A DNA stretch of 64,000 nucleotides. Origin: Azonexus sp. (GTDB taxonomy: Bacteria > Pseudomonadota > Gammaproteobacteria > Burkholderiales > Rhodocyclaceae). Each line of letters opens with the position of its first letter. Positions within the stretch are counted from its first letter, which is position 1. The notes below the pieces were generated by a model, which was not told the origin of the DNA, ran no database searches, and saw only the letters and a list, made by a program, of their open reading frames with translations. Both the position numbers and the translations under genes were made by a program. Location: the NCBI GenBank assembly GCA_030696345.1, contig JAUYSK010000028.1:1-64000 (forward strand). The letters are read 5' to 3'. Positions 8,898 to 19,052 of this stretch are shown one piece after another.

Positions 8898-10256
8898 TCA
8901 GCGGCCCATACCGGGCATCATGCCCTTCATGCCACGCATCAGCTTGCCGATGCCGCCCTTGGAAAACTGCTTCATCATCTTCTGCATCTGCTCGAACTGG
9001 TTGAGCAGGCGATTGACCTCCTGCACCTGAACACCCGCGCCCATGGCAATGCGGCGCTTGCGGCTGGCCTTGATCAGTTCCGGCTTGGTACGCTCAGCCG
9101 GCGTCATTGAGTTGATGATGCCCTCAAGGCGACCAACCATTTTTTTCTCTGCACCGGCCGGCAACTGCCCGGCAACCTGAGCGATCTGGGACGGCATCTT
9201 GTCCATCAGCGCCGACAAGCCACCCATATTGCGCATCTGGGCCATCTGCTCCTTGAAGTCGTTGAGGTCGAAACCCTTGCCAGACTTCAGCTTCTTGGCG
9301 AAGGCAACGGCCTTTTCCTCATCCAGCCCCTTGCGCGCATCCTCAATCAAGGAGAGCACATCGCCCATACCGAGAATACGTGACGCCATCCGCTCGGGAT
9401 GGAATGCCTCCAGACCGGTCAGTTTCTCGCCGACACCAGCGAACTTGATCGGCTTGCCGGTAACGTGGCGAACGGAAAGTGCCGCGCCGCCGCGCGAATC
9501 GCCATCCAGCTTGGTCAAGACAACACCGGTCAGCGGTAGCGCCTCATTGAAAGCCTTGGCGGTATTGACCGCATCCTGACCCAACATGGCATCGACAACA
9601 AACAGGGTTTCAATCGGATCAATGGCTGCATGCAGCCGCTTGATCTCGGCCATCATTTCTTCGTCAATGGCCAGACGTCCGGCAGTATCGACCAGCAAAA
9701 CATCGTGATAATGCCGTTTAGCCCAGTCCACCGCAGCAAGGGCAATCGCTTCCGGCTTTTCACCGATAGTCGACGGGAAGAAATCAATGCCAGCCTGACC
9801 GGCCACCGACTTCAACTGTTCGATAGCCGCCGGTCGATAAACGTCGCAGGAGACGACCAATACCTTCTTCTTGAAATTTTCCTTGAGGAATTTACCCAGC
9901 TTGCCGACAGTCGTCGTCTTGCCCGCCCCCTGCAAACCCGCCATCAGGATGATGGCGGGCGGCTGGGTGTTGAAACTGATGCCTTCATGAGCGTCACCCA
10001 TGATTTTGGTCAGCTCTGCATGGACTACCCCGATCAAGGCTTGCCCCGGACTCAACGAGCCGATCACCGCCTCACCAACGGCTTTTTCCTTGACCGCTGC
10101 GATGAACTCCTTGACCACCGGCAGTGCGACGTCCGCCTCAAGCAATGCCATGCGGACCTCGCGCAGAGCTTCGGCAATGTTGGATTCAGTCAGGCGAGCT
10201 TCGCCCTTCAGCGTCTTCATGACGCGGGCAAGGCGCGTGGTCAGGTTATCGAGCAT
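8898..10256 (-). CDS. ffh: Signal recognition particle protein Ffh
   Basis: SRP54 homologue that binds 4.5S RNA and signal sequences and, with FtsY, brings ribosomes to the translocon. The N domain (1-85) is followed by the GTPase domain with P-loop GLQGAGKT (107-114), DTAGR and TKLDGDSRGG. The M domain has the RNA-binding RKRRIAMGAG segment and a methionine-rich tail (QKMMKQ, MRGMKGMMPGM). The 452-residue form starts at MLDNLTTRL. The frame stays open further upstream, but that would run into the divergent gene's leader. Confidence 0.97.
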   Translation of the reverse strand: MLDNLTTRLARVMKTLKGEARLTESNIAEALREVRMALLEADVALPVVKEFIAAVKEKAVGEAVIGSLSPGQALIGVVHAELTKIMGDAHEGISFNTQPPAIILMAGLQGAGKTTTVGKLGKFLKENFKKKVLVVSCDVYRPAAIEQLKSVAGQAGIDFFPSTIGEKPEAIALAAVDWAKRHYHDVLLVDTAGRLAIDEEMMAEIKRLHAAIDPIETLFVVDAMLGQDAVNTAKAFNEALPLTGVVLTKLDGDSRGGAALSVRHVTGKPIKFAGVGEKLTGLEAFHPERMASRILGMGDVLSLIEDARKGLDEEKAVAFAKKLKSGKGFDLNDFKEQMAQMRNMGGLSALMDKMPSQIAQVAGQLPAGAEKKMVGRLEGIINSMTPAERTKPELIKASRKRRIAMGAGVQVQEVNRLLNQFEQMQKMMKQFSKGGIGKLMRGMKGMMPGMGR

Positions 10257-10285
10257 GTCAGATGGGCTTCTAGTAGAATTCAGGG

Positions 10286-11125
10286 ATGTCCGACATTGTA
10301 ATTCAGCTTCTGCCCCACATTCTCGCCGCACTGATTTATGGCGTTCTGGGATTCCATTTTTGGAATACCCGCTGGCGCGAGCACGAAAATCAGTGTGTCG
10401 CGTGTCCGATGCAAACTTGGGAGCGGGCTGTCATCGCTCTGGCACTCCTCGTTCATGCCTTTGGACTGTACAGCGCACTGTTTGCTGAAGCGGGCATGCG
10501 TTTCTCGTTCAGTTTTGCGCTTTCATTGATGATGTGGCTCGCCGTGCTGATCTACTGGCTGGAAAGTTTCATGGCGCGCATGGAGGGCATGCAGCCCTTG
10601 GTTCTGCCCTTGGCTACTGCCTGTACCGCGCTGCCCGTTTTCTTCCCGCACGTCCATCTGGTTGCCAATGCCAGCGCCACCGGTTTCAAACTGCATTTTC
10701 TGGCCGCCATGCTGGCTTACAGCCTGATCACGCTTTCTGCCCTGCATGCAATTTTCATGGGATTTACGGAAAGTGCATTGCACAAACGCTCGTTAAACCG
10801 CAGCTTGTCCAGCCTGCCACCGCTGCTGACCATGGAATCGCTGCTTTTCAAAATGCTGCTGCTCGGCTTTATCCTGCTGACACTAACTGTCGGCAGCGGC
10901 TTACTGTTCTCCGAAGCACTCTTCGGCAGGCCGCTCTCCTTGGACCACAAAACACTTTTTGCCTTCGCCTCCTGGGGCATCTTTGCGACGCTGCTGATTG
11001 GCCGCCACGCCTGGGGCTGGCGTGGCAAGCGTGCGCTGCGCTGGACTCTGGCCGGCTTTGCGCTATTGATACTGGCTTACGTCGGCAGCCGCTTCGTCGC
11101 CGAAGTCATACTAGGGCGCCTGTAA
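10286..11125 (+). CDS. CcsA/YpjD-like cytochrome c assembly family membrane protein
   Basis: A 279-residue integral membrane protein with about eight hydrophobic segments, matching the CcsA/HemX branch of the cytochrome c assembly family (PF01578). The family carries haem in system II cytochrome c maturation, but this small form next to ffh is common in proteobacteria and lacks an obvious WWD motif, so its role is uncertain. A histidine is visible near residue 142 (FKLHFL) as a potential haem ligand. It is divergent from ffh, 29 bases apart, and 3 bases before the corC-like gene, with which it is probably cotranscribed. Confidence 0.82.
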   Translation: MSDIVIQLLPHILAALIYGVLGFHFWNTRWREHENQCVACPMQTWERAVIALALLVHAFGLYSALFAEAGMRFSFSFALSLMMWLAVLIYWLESFMARMEGMQPLVLPLATACTALPVFFPHVHLVANASATGFKLHFLAAMLAYSLITLSALHAIFMGFTESALHKRSLNRSLSSLPPLLTMESLLFKMLLLGFILLTLTVGSGLLFSEALFGRPLSLDHKTLFAFASWGIFATLLIGRHAWGWRGKRALRWTLAGFALLILAYVGSRFVAEVILGRL

Positions 11126-11128
11126 TTC

Positions 11129-12400
11129 GTGGATGAAATTCCTCTATCGGCGATGCTGATAGCGCTGGTGGTGTTGCTCGCACTATCAGCCTTTTTCTCC
11201 CTCAGCGAAACGGCCATGATGGCCTCCAACCGGTTTCGCTTGCGACACCTTGCCCAATCAGGCCACCACGGCGCGGAGAAGGCTCTGAGCCTGCTCAACC
11301 GAACGGACAAGATGCTCGGCGTAATTCTGCTTGGCAACAATCTGGTCAATTCAGCAGCCGCGACGCTGGTCAGTGTGATCGCCATTGAAATGTTCGGCGA
11401 GGAAAAATGGGCACTGGGCGTCGGCACCCTCGTCGTAACTTTTGCCATTCTGGTCTTCTCGGAGATCACACCGAAGATTATCGGCGCCACCCACGCAGAC
11501 CGCCTGTCCCTGTTCCTGGGGTTTCTTCTGACGCCGCTACTGCGTCTTTTTTACCCGGTTGTGTGGTTCATCAACCTGTTCGCGAGCGGACTGCTCTGGC
11601 TCCTGCGTCTGAGCCCGAAAAACACCAATGAAACACCCCGTCTTTCCCAGGAGGAATTGCGAAGCCTGGTGCTTGAGTCCGCTCATCTGATGCCGCAAAA
11701 GCACCACGCAATTCTTTCCAGCCTCTTCGAACTGAACAGCATTACCGTTGAAGATGTAATGACGGCGCGCCGCAATATCGAGATTCTTGACCTTGACCTC
11801 CCCTGGGAAGAGGTGCGCGCCCAACTCGCCACCAGCCACCACAGCCGTCTGCCGGTCTGCCGCGAGTCACTTGATCAACTAGTCGGCATACTTCCCGTTC
11901 GACGCCTGCTAGCCAGCATCGGCGATTCAGAATTTGACGAGGCTGCACTCCTGTCCCAACTTCAAGCCCCCTACTACATTCCAGCAGGCACAGCAGTTTT
12001 CTCGCAACTCGCCTTTTTCCAGGAAAATCGGCAACGGATTGGCTTCGTCGTCGACGAGTATGGCGAGATTCTCGGCTTACTCACGCTTGAAGACATCATT
12101 GAAGAGTTCGTCGGCGATTTCACCACGACCTTGCCCGGCCTTGGACATACCCTCAAATGGTCGCCGACAGGCGAAGCCATTGTTGAAGGCTCTCGCTCCT
12201 TGCGCGAGATCAATCGCATGCTCGATCTTGACTTCCCGCTCGATGGCCCGAAAACACTGAACGGTCTGATCCTCGAGCATTTTCAGGACATTCCGGAATC
12301 AGGCCTGAGCATCAAGATGAATGGTATTGCCGTCGAGGTTCTGCAGACACAGAACCGTAGCGTGATTACCGTTCGTATTTACCGCCCCGAACCGGACTAG
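11129..12400 (+). CDS. CorC/HlyC (CNNM-type) transporter protein with CBS domains
   Basis: A 423-residue protein with the CNNM/UPF0053 layout: an N-terminal DUF21 membrane domain with four hydrophobic segments (about 5-165), two CBS domains (about 200-325), and a C-terminal CorC/HlyC domain (about 340-420). Relatives act in magnesium or cobalt efflux or resistance. The start is GTG at 11129, just after the CcsA-like gene. Transport substrate is not proven by sequence. Confidence 0.9.
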   Translation: MDEIPLSAMLIALVVLLALSAFFSLSETAMMASNRFRLRHLAQSGHHGAEKALSLLNRTDKMLGVILLGNNLVNSAAATLVSVIAIEMFGEEKWALGVGTLVVTFAILVFSEITPKIIGATHADRLSLFLGFLLTPLLRLFYPVVWFINLFASGLLWLLRLSPKNTNETPRLSQEELRSLVLESAHLMPQKHHAILSSLFELNSITVEDVMTARRNIEILDLDLPWEEVRAQLATSHHSRLPVCRESLDQLVGILPVRRLLASIGDSEFDEAALLSQLQAPYYIPAGTAVFSQLAFFQENRQRIGFVVDEYGEILGLLTLEDIIEEFVGDFTTTLPGLGHTLKWSPTGEAIVEGSRSLREINRMLDLDFPLDGPKTLNGLILEHFQDIPESGLSIKMNGIAVEVLQTQNRSVITVRIYRPEPD

Positions 12401-12475
12401 GCAACCAGCCAGCCTTTACAAACCTTCGCCTGCGTAGCATCATCGGGCGATCTAAACGGCATTCGACAATATTTG

Positions 12476-14191
12476 ATGGCAGCGACTCCTCAAAACCCTC
12501 CACTCAGCGGCTTGGCGCGTGCCCTTGTTCAAGCTGGGCAGCTCAAGGAGGCCGAGGCGGAACAGCTCCTGACCCAAGCCGGCAGCGCTAAAATCTCGCT
12601 GATTGAGCAGATTATTGTCAGCAAGAAAGCATCAGCTATCGATATAGCGCGTTTTGTCTCCGATACTTTCGGCTACCCGCTGCTTGACCTTGCTGCTTTC
12701 GATGAGTCACACATTCTCGAAAATGCGATTGATCGCAAACTAATCTCCACGCACAAGGTCATTCCGCTCAACAAACGGGGCAACCGCCTCTCAGTAGCGA
12801 TTGCAGATCCAACCAACCTGCGAGCTCTTGACGAAATTCGCTTTCAGACAGGCCTGGCGGTAGACCCGATCGTCGTTGAACAGCCCAAACTAGCCCCGCT
12901 CGTCGCCAAATATTCCGAATCAGCCGTCGAAACGCTGAAAAATCTGTCCGGCGACGACATCAATCTCGACTTTCTTGATGAAGAGGCTGCCAGCAAGGCC
13001 GATGAGGCTACCGGTCAGGACATTGACGACGCCCCTGTCGTCAAATTTATCCAGAAAATGCTGCTGGATGCCATTAACGATGGGGCGTCAGACATCCACT
13101 TCGAGCCCTATGAGAAGTTCTACCGCATTCGCTTCCGCGTTGACGGCATCTTGCGTGAAGTTGCGACACCTCCGATTGCCATCAAGGAAAAAGTCGCCTC
13201 GCGAATCAAGGTCATCTCCCGCCTGAATATCGCGGAGAAACGGGTGCCACAGGATGGCCGAATGAGGCTGGTTCTCTCGAAGAATCGTGCCATCGATTTT
13301 CGCGTCAGCACCTTGCCCACCCTGCAGGGTGAAAAGATTGTGCTGCGTATTCTTGACCCCACGTCAGCAACACTCGGCATTGAAGCTCTGGGCTACGAGC
13401 CAGAGCAAAAGGCTGCGCTTCTCGATGCGGTGAACCGCCCTTATGGCATGGTTCTGGTGACGGGCCCAACAGGTTCCGGCAAAACAGTGTCGCTCTACAC
13501 CTGCCTGAATATCCTTAACAAGGATGGCGTCAATATATCCACTGCCGAAGACCCGGCTGAAATCAACTTGCCGGGAGTCAATCAGGTAAACATTGACGAC
13601 CGCGCCGGCCTGACCTTTCCGGTAGCCCTGAAAGCCTTCTTGCGCCAGGATCCGGACATCATCATGGTCGGTGAAATCCGCGACCTGGAGACAGCCGAGA
13701 TCTCCATCAAGGCAGCCCAGACGGGCCACATGGTTCTCTCAACCCTGCATACCAACGACGCCCCTCAAACTCTCACCCGTTTGATGAACATGGGCGTACC
13801 CACATTCAACATAGCGTCAAGCATTCAGCTGATCACAGCGCAGCGACTGGCCCGGCGCTTGTGCAATTGCAAGAAACCAATGACGGTTCCGACTCAGGCG
13901 CTAATTGACGCGGGCTACCAGGAAGTGGACCTCGACGGCTCATGGACACTCTACGGCCCAGGCGGTTGTGATCGCTGCAAGGGAAGCGGCTTCAAGGGGC
14001 GAGTCGGCATCTATCAGGTCATGCCAATTTCTGAAACCATGCAGCGTCTGATCATGAGTGGCGCCAATTCGCTCGACCTCGCGCGCCAAGCCAAGGTTGA
14101 AGGCGTGAAGGACTTGCGTGAATCAGGATTGCTCAAAGTAAAACAGGGCGTGACCTCGCTTGACGAAGTTTTGAGCACGACCAACATTTAA
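12476..14191 (+). CDS. pilB: Type IV pilus assembly ATPase PilB
   Basis: Cytoplasmic hexameric ATPase that powers pilus extension. The 571 residues include the N-terminal MshEN/T2SSE_N domain (about 30-150), Walker A GPTGSGKT (330-337), an Asp box with AEDPAEI, Walker B IIMVGEIRD, a His box TGHMVLSTLHTN, and a tetracysteine zinc site (CNCKKP then CDRCKGSG). The tetracysteine and the absence of PilT-type features mark PilB. I choose the ATG at 12476 over the TTG directly before it. It heads the pilB-pilC-pilD run. Confidence 0.96.
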   Translation: MAATPQNPPLSGLARALVQAGQLKEAEAEQLLTQAGSAKISLIEQIIVSKKASAIDIARFVSDTFGYPLLDLAAFDESHILENAIDRKLISTHKVIPLNKRGNRLSVAIADPTNLRALDEIRFQTGLAVDPIVVEQPKLAPLVAKYSESAVETLKNLSGDDINLDFLDEEAASKADEATGQDIDDAPVVKFIQKMLLDAINDGASDIHFEPYEKFYRIRFRVDGILREVATPPIAIKEKVASRIKVISRLNIAEKRVPQDGRMRLVLSKNRAIDFRVSTLPTLQGEKIVLRILDPTSATLGIEALGYEPEQKAALLDAVNRPYGMVLVTGPTGSGKTVSLYTCLNILNKDGVNISTAEDPAEINLPGVNQVNIDDRAGLTFPVALKAFLRQDPDIIMVGEIRDLETAEISIKAAQTGHMVLSTLHTNDAPQTLTRLMNMGVPTFNIASSIQLITAQRLARRLCNCKKPMTVPTQALIDAGYQEVDLDGSWTLYGPGGCDRCKGSGFKGRVGIYQVMPISETMQRLIMSGANSLDLARQAKVEGVKDLRESGLLKVKQGVTSLDEVLSTTNI

Positions 14192-14206
14192 GGGGAAGGA
14201 ATACAT

Positions 14207-15433
14207 ATGGCTACCGCAGCGAAATCGAGAGCCTCGGCTGTCAAGGAAAGTTCTTTCCTGTGGGAAGGCAGGAACAAGGACGGCAAAACCGTTCGCGGCG
14301 AACTCCGCGCCGCCAGCGAATCTGTAGTCCAGACCACCTTGCGCCGCCAAGGCATTACGAATACGAAGGTAAAGAAGGTTCGCTTCAAGAGTGGTGGAAA
14401 AGTAACCGAAAAAGACATTTCACTTTTCACTCGCCAATTGGCAACCATGATGAAATCGGGCGTTCCTCTCCTGCAGGCGTTCGATATTGTCGGCCGAGGG
14501 CATTCCAACCCATCCGTCGGAAAACTCTTGCTTGACATCAAGGCGGATGTCGAAACAGGTAGCTCGCTGTCACAGGCATTCCGAAAGTTTCCGCTACAAT
14601 TCGACGCACTGTATTGCAACCTGGTCGCTGCTGGCGAACAGGCTGGTATTCTCGACACACTGCTTGATCGCCTCGCCACCTACAAAGAAAAGATCATTGC
14701 TATCAAAAGCAAGATCAAGGCAGCTTTGTTTTACCCCATTGCCATCATTGTCGTTGCTTTCGTTATCACTGCTGTGATCATGATTTTCGTGATTCCAGCC
14801 TTCAAGGAAGTGTTCAAAAGCTTCGGGGCCGATCTGCCAGCACCAACGCTCATAGTGATGGCTATTTCCGACTTTTTTGTGTCCTATTGGTGGGCCATTT
14901 TCGGTATCATTTTCGGCGGACTCTATGCCTTCTTTGAAAGCTGGAAACGTTCAGAAAAGGTTCAGATGGCCATGGACCGCTTCCTCCTTCGCGTCCCGAT
15001 CTTTGGTGACATCATCCGCAAGTCGGTGATTGCTCGCTGGACACGAACACTGGCAACAATGTTTGCTGCAGGCGTCCCTCTGGTTGAGTCACTCGACTCC
15101 GTCGGAGGCGCGGCTGGCAACCACGTTTACAAGGTAGCCACGAAGCAGATCCAAAGCGAAGTATCGACTGGCACCAGCCTGACCATATCAATGCAGAACG
15201 TCAATCTCTTCCCCAACATGGTGACCCAGATGGTCGCCATCGGTGAGGAATCTGGCGCTCTGGACTCCATGCTTTCGAAAGTGGCAGATTTTTTCGAGGC
15301 CGAAGTCGATGATGCAGTGGACGCAATGTCGAGTCTGATGGAACCCATCATCATGGTTGTTCTAGGAACCTTGATCGGCGGTATGGTAGTCGCGATGTAC
15401 CTACCAATTTTCAAGCTGGGCGCCGTCGTCTGA
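14207..15433 (+). CDS. pilC: Type IV pilus inner-membrane platform protein PilC
   Basis: Platform protein that couples PilB/PilT motors to pilin polymerisation. The 408 residues contain two T2SSF domains (about 70-195 and 275-395) and three membrane segments near 170-195, 215-240 and 375-400. GDIIRKSVIARWTRTLATM is typical of the second domain. It follows pilB by 15 bases with GGGGAAGG as ribosome site, and its TGA overlaps the pilD ATG by one base. Confidence 0.96.
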   Translation: MATAAKSRASAVKESSFLWEGRNKDGKTVRGELRAASESVVQTTLRRQGITNTKVKKVRFKSGGKVTEKDISLFTRQLATMMKSGVPLLQAFDIVGRGHSNPSVGKLLLDIKADVETGSSLSQAFRKFPLQFDALYCNLVAAGEQAGILDTLLDRLATYKEKIIAIKSKIKAALFYPIAIIVVAFVITAVIMIFVIPAFKEVFKSFGADLPAPTLIVMAISDFFVSYWWAIFGIIFGGLYAFFESWKRSEKVQMAMDRFLLRVPIFGDIIRKSVIARWTRTLATMFAAGVPLVESLDSVGGAAGNHVYKVATKQIQSEVSTGTSLTISMQNVNLFPNMVTQMVAIGEESGALDSMLSKVADFFEAEVDDAVDAMSSLMEPIIMVVLGTLIGGMVVAMYLPIFKLGAVV

Positions 15434-16281
15434 TGCTTCCCGAATCCCTGGGCGGCCTGGCTGCCATGGCCGGGCTGCTCGGGTTGTGTGTTGGCAGCTT
15501 CTTGAACGTGGTGATTCACCGCCTGCCGAAAATGATGGAGCAGGAGTGGCACGCTCAGTGTGCCGATTTGCGTGGCGAGGAACCACCGACAGAACCGTCA
15601 CTGTCCTTGGCAAAGCCTCGCTCCCGCTGCCCCGCCTGTGGGCACGGGATTACTGCGCTGGAGAACATTCCGGTACTAAGTTTTTTGCTGTTGAAAGGCA
15701 AATGTTCGGGCTGCGGTATTGCGATTTCTCCACGTTACCCGATAATTGAAATTTTCACTGGGCTGATCTCTGCCTACACCGCTTGGCATTTTGGGCCGAC
15801 CATCCAGACTGCCGGGGCATTGCTTCTCGTCTGGTCACTGATCGCGCTCTCAGCGATTGATCTCGACACGCAATTGTTGCCGGACGCCATAACACTACCG
15901 ATACTCTGGCTAGGTCTGGCATTCAATCTCGCCAATGTCTATAGCGATCTTTCTTCTGCCGTTTTAGGTGCGATGGCGGGCTACCTTGCTCTTTGGACAG
16001 TATTCTGGCTTTTCAAGCTGGTCACCGGCAAGGAAGGCATGGGCTATGGTGATTTCAAGTTGCTGGCGGCACTTGGTGCCTGGCTTGGCTGGCAGATGTT
16101 ACCGGCCATCATTCTGCTCTCATCGGTTGTCGGGGCCGTGGTTGGCATCACGCTGATCGTCGTGGCCCGTCATGGCCGCAATGTACCCATTCCCTTTGGC
16201 CCCTATCTGGCTGCCGCCGGTACAATTGCCCTGTTCTGGGGGCCACAAATGACCCGGAATTATCTTGGCCTGATTGCTTGA
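15433..16281 (+). CDS. pilD: Prepilin peptidase / N-methyltransferase PilD
   Basis: Bifunctional membrane enzyme that cleaves prepilin leaders and methylates the new N-terminus. The cytoplasmic loop has the four zinc cysteines C66, C69, C91 and C94. The two aspartates of the protease site lie in SAIDLD (D143/D145) and GMGYGD (D207). The 282 residues and about eight membrane segments fit. In many betaproteobacteria coaE follows pilD; here an fmdB-type gene and a DUF502 gene follow instead. Confidence 0.96.
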   Translation: MLPESLGGLAAMAGLLGLCVGSFLNVVIHRLPKMMEQEWHAQCADLRGEEPPTEPSLSLAKPRSRCPACGHGITALENIPVLSFLLLKGKCSGCGIAISPRYPIIEIFTGLISAYTAWHFGPTIQTAGALLLVWSLIALSAIDLDTQLLPDAITLPILWLGLAFNLANVYSDLSSAVLGAMAGYLALWTVFWLFKLVTGKEGMGYGDFKLLAALGAWLGWQMLPAIILLSSVVGAVVGITLIVVARHGRNVPIPFGPYLAAAGTIALFWGPQMTRNYLGLIA

Positions 16282-16351
16282 AACAACGCCTTCTACCCTG
16301 ATATGGGCAATCCTGACTCTCGGTTATAATTCAAGGTTTTGAAGGACTCTC

Positions 16352-16615
16352 ATGCCGATCTACGAATATCGCTGCGACTCCTGCGGCTCCCAGAAAGAGC
16401 ATCTGCAAAAGATGAGCGATCCGCAGCTCACCACTTGTCCCGAATGCGGCCAGAACAGCTATACCAAGCTGCTCTCTGCCGCAGGTTTCCAGCTCAAGGG
16501 TAACGGCTGGTATGCCACCGACTTCAAAGGCGGCATCAAATCTGCACCAAAAGCTGACAGTACGCCACCCTGCCAAGGCGGCTCGGGAGCATGTACTCCG
16601 TGCGTGGCCAACTGA
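16352..16615 (+). CDS. FmdB-type zinc ribbon protein
   Basis: An 87-residue protein beginning MPIYEYRC, with a CxxC...CxxC zinc ribbon (C8, C11, C29, C32), as in the FmdB/CxxC_CXXC_SSSS regulatory family. The C-terminal tail is Ser/Gly/Pro-rich with further cysteines. Function is not established for the family. It overlaps the DUF502 gene by 25 bases. Confidence 0.9.
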   Translation: MPIYEYRCDSCGSQKEHLQKMSDPQLTTCPECGQNSYTKLLSAAGFQLKGNGWYATDFKGGIKSAPKADSTPPCQGGSGACTPCVAN

Positions 16616-17229
16616 TCAAACGCTATTTCATCACGGGCCTGCTGATCTGGGTCCCGCTGGTCATCACAGGCTGGGTGCTATCGATGATCATCAGCACGCT
16701 CGATCAGTCCTTGCGCCTGCTGCCAGAGGGCATGCATCCGCAAAGTCTGGTCGGATTTGCCATCCCTGGCGCCGGGGCGGTCCTGACGCTGGCGATGATT
16801 CTGTTCACCGGCCTGCTTGCCACCAATTTCATTGGCCAGAAACTGGTTGTCTGGTCCGAAAAGGTCCTGGCTCGCATTCCGGTCGTCAACTCGGTTTACC
16901 ACAGCGTCAAGCAGGTTTCCGACACGCTTTTTTCGCCGAATGGAAATGCCTTTCGCAAGGCACTGCTCATCCGCTACCCCCACCAGGGGAGTTGGACCAT
17001 CGCCTTCCAGACCGGCTCTCCCGGTGGCGATATTGTCAATCACCTCGATGGTGAGCATGTCAGCGTTTATGTACCGACTACGCCCAACCCGACATCTGGC
17101 TTTTTCCTGATGCTCCCGGCCAAAGATGTCATCGAGCTTGAGATGACCGTCGACGAAGCGCTCAAATACATCATATCAATGGGCGTCGTGGCTCCCCAGC
17201 CGCACCCCCGCGTCATCACCAAAACCTGA
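16591..17229 (+). CDS. DUF502 family membrane protein
   Basis: A 212-residue protein with two N-terminal membrane segments (about 12-34 and 50-75) and a soluble C-terminal domain with motifs such as [14 protein letters not shown] and [17 protein letters not shown]. It belongs to the DUF502 family, whose molecular function is unknown; plant relatives (LCV-like) are membrane proteins. The start at 16591 lies inside fmdB; a GTG at 16600 is an alternative. aspS follows 17 bases after its stop, so cotranscription is likely. Confidence 0.88.
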   Translation: MYSVRGQLIKRYFITGLLIWVPLVITGWVLSMIISTLDQSLRLLPEGMHPQSLVGFAIPGAGAVLTLAMILFTGLLATNFIGQKLVVWSEKVLARIPVVNSVYHSVKQVSDTLFSPNGNAFRKALLIRYPHQGSWTIAFQTGSPGGDIVNHLDGEHVSVYVPTTPNPTSGFFLMLPAKDVIELEMTVDEALKYIISMGVVAPQPHPRVITKT

Positions 17230-17246
17230 ATCAATCGGAAAGTTTC

Positions 17247-19046
17247 ATGCGTACCCATTATTGCGGTCAACTCAATGCCGCCCTAGACGGGCAAATCGTC
17301 ACCCTGTGCGGCTGGGCCCATCGTCGGCGCGACCACGGTGGCGTTATCTTTATCGACCTTCGCGACCGCGAAGGCCTGGCTCAGGTCGTTTGCGACCCTG
17401 ATCGTGCCGCTACTTTTGCTATTGCCGAATCGGTCCGCAACGAGTTTTGCCTGAAGATCACTGGCAAGGTGCGTCCGCGCCCGGCCGGCACGACCAATAC
17501 CAACCTGGCTTCCGGCGAGATCGAAATCCTCTGTCACGAAATCGAGGTGTTGAACCCATCGGTCACACCACCGTTCCAGCTCGATGAGGACAACCTCTCC
17601 GAGAATGTTCGCCTGCTGCATCGCGTCATCGACCTGCGTCGTCCGCAGATGCAGAACAACCTGATGCTGCGCTACAAGACCTCCCGCGCTTTCCGCCGCT
17701 TCCTCGACGACAACGGCTTCATCGATATTGAAACGCCGATGCTGACCAAATCGACCCCGGAAGGCGCCCGCGATTATCTGGTACCGTCGCGAGTCCATCC
17801 GGGTCAGTTCTTCGCCCTGCCGCAGTCGCCGCAACTCTTCAAGCAGTTGCTGATGGTCGCCGGCTACGACCGTTACTACCAGATCGTCAAATGCTTCCGC
17901 GACGAAGACCTGCGCGCTGACCGCCAGCCGGAGTTCACCCAGGTCGATATCGAGACCTCGTTCATGAGCGAGGCTGAGATCATGGCTTTGACGGAAAAGC
18001 TGATCCGCACCGTCTTCAAGGAAGCCATAAACGTCGATCTGCCGGACTTCCCGCGCATGACCTACGCCGAAGCCATGCACCGCTTCGGCTCGGACAAGCC
18101 GGACCTGCGCGTCACGCTTGAACTGACCGAAGTCACCGACACCTTCAAGGACGTCGCCTTCAAGGTCTTCTCCGGCGTAGCCAACAGCGAAGGCGGCCGC
18201 ATTGCCGCCATGCGCATTCCTGGCGGCGCTACGCTGACCCGTGGCGAAATCGATGCCTACACCCAGTTCGTCGGCATCTACGGTGCCCGCGGTTTGGCTT
18301 ACATCAAGGTCAATGACGTCACCCAGATCAACGAAACCGGTCTCCAGTCGCCGATTGTCAAAAATCTGTCGGAAGCTTCGCTGAAGGCCGTCATCGAGCG
18401 CACCGGCGCGCAGTCCGGCGACCTGATCTTCTTCGGGGCCGACAAGGCCAAGATCGTCAATGACGCCCTCGGCGCGCTGCGTATCAAGATCGGCCACGAA
18501 AAAGGCTTCGTCACCGGCGCCAAGTGGGCGCCGCTGTGGGTTATCGACTTCCCGATGTTCGAGTACGACGACGAAAACAAGCGTTGGTCAGCCTGCCACC
18601 ACCCGTTCACCAGCCCGAAGGACGAGCACCTCGACCTGCTGGCGACCGATCCGGGCAAGTGCCTGGCCAAGGCCTACGACCTGGCCTTGAACGGCTGGGA
18701 ACTGGGCGGCGGTTCGGTCCGTATTCACCGCTCCGACGTGCAGGAAAAGGTTTTCTCGGCCCTCAACATCGGCCCGGAAGAACAGCAGGCCAAGTTCGGC
18801 TTCCTGCTCGACGCGCTCAAGTACGGCGCGCCGCCGCACGGTGGCCTGGCCTTCGGTCTCGACCGCATCGTCACCATGATGACCGGCGCCGAATCGATCC
18901 GTGACGTGATCGCCTTCCCGAAGACCCAGCGCGCCCAGTGTTTGCTCACCGATGCGCCGTCCGGTGTCGACGAAAAGCAGCTGCGCGAACTGCACATCCG
19001 TTTGCGCCAGAAGGTCGAAACACAGATCGAAGTCGGGCAAGCCTAA
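17247..19046 (+). CDS. aspS: Aspartate--tRNA ligase
   Basis: Class II synthetase for tRNA-Asp (possibly also tRNA-Asn). The 599 residues show the bacterial layout: an OB-fold anticodon domain (1-105), the catalytic core with motif 2 ([17 protein letters not shown]), the bacterial GAD insertion (about 290-420), and motif 3 ([13 protein letters not shown]). Discrimination between tRNA-Asp and tRNA-Asn cannot be settled by eye. Confidence 0.97.
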   Translation: MRTHYCGQLNAALDGQIVTLCGWAHRRRDHGGVIFIDLRDREGLAQVVCDPDRAATFAIAESVRNEFCLKITGKVRPRPAGTTNTNLASGEIEILCHEIEVLNPSVTPPFQLDEDNLSENVRLLHRVIDLRRPQMQNNLMLRYKTSRAFRRFLDDNGFIDIETPMLTKSTPEGARDYLVPSRVHPGQFFALPQSPQLFKQLLMVAGYDRYYQIVKCFRDEDLRADRQPEFTQVDIETSFMSEAEIMALTEKLIRTVFKEAINVDLPDFPRMTYAEAMHRFGSDKPDLRVTLELTEVTDTFKDVAFKVFSGVANSEGGRIAAMRIPGGATLTRGEIDAYTQFVGIYGARGLAYIKVNDVTQINETGLQSPIVKNLSEASLKAVIERTGAQSGDLIFFGADKAKIVNDALGALRIKIGHEKGFVTGAKWAPLWVIDFPMFEYDDENKRWSACHHPFTSPKDEHLDLLATDPGKCLAKAYDLALNGWELGGGSVRIHRSDVQEKVFSALNIGPEEQQAKFGFLLDALKYGAPPHGGLAFGLDRIVTMMTGAESIRDVIAFPKTQRAQCLLTDAPSGVDEKQLRELHIRLRQKVETQIEVGQA

Positions 19047-19052
19047 ACCGCC

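Noticed and set aside
17283..18497. 404-residue minus-strand frame opposite aspS
   Set aside because: It is antisense to the well-matched aspS coding sequence and has the Asp/Val/Leu-rich composition typical of an antisense frame in GC-rich genes.
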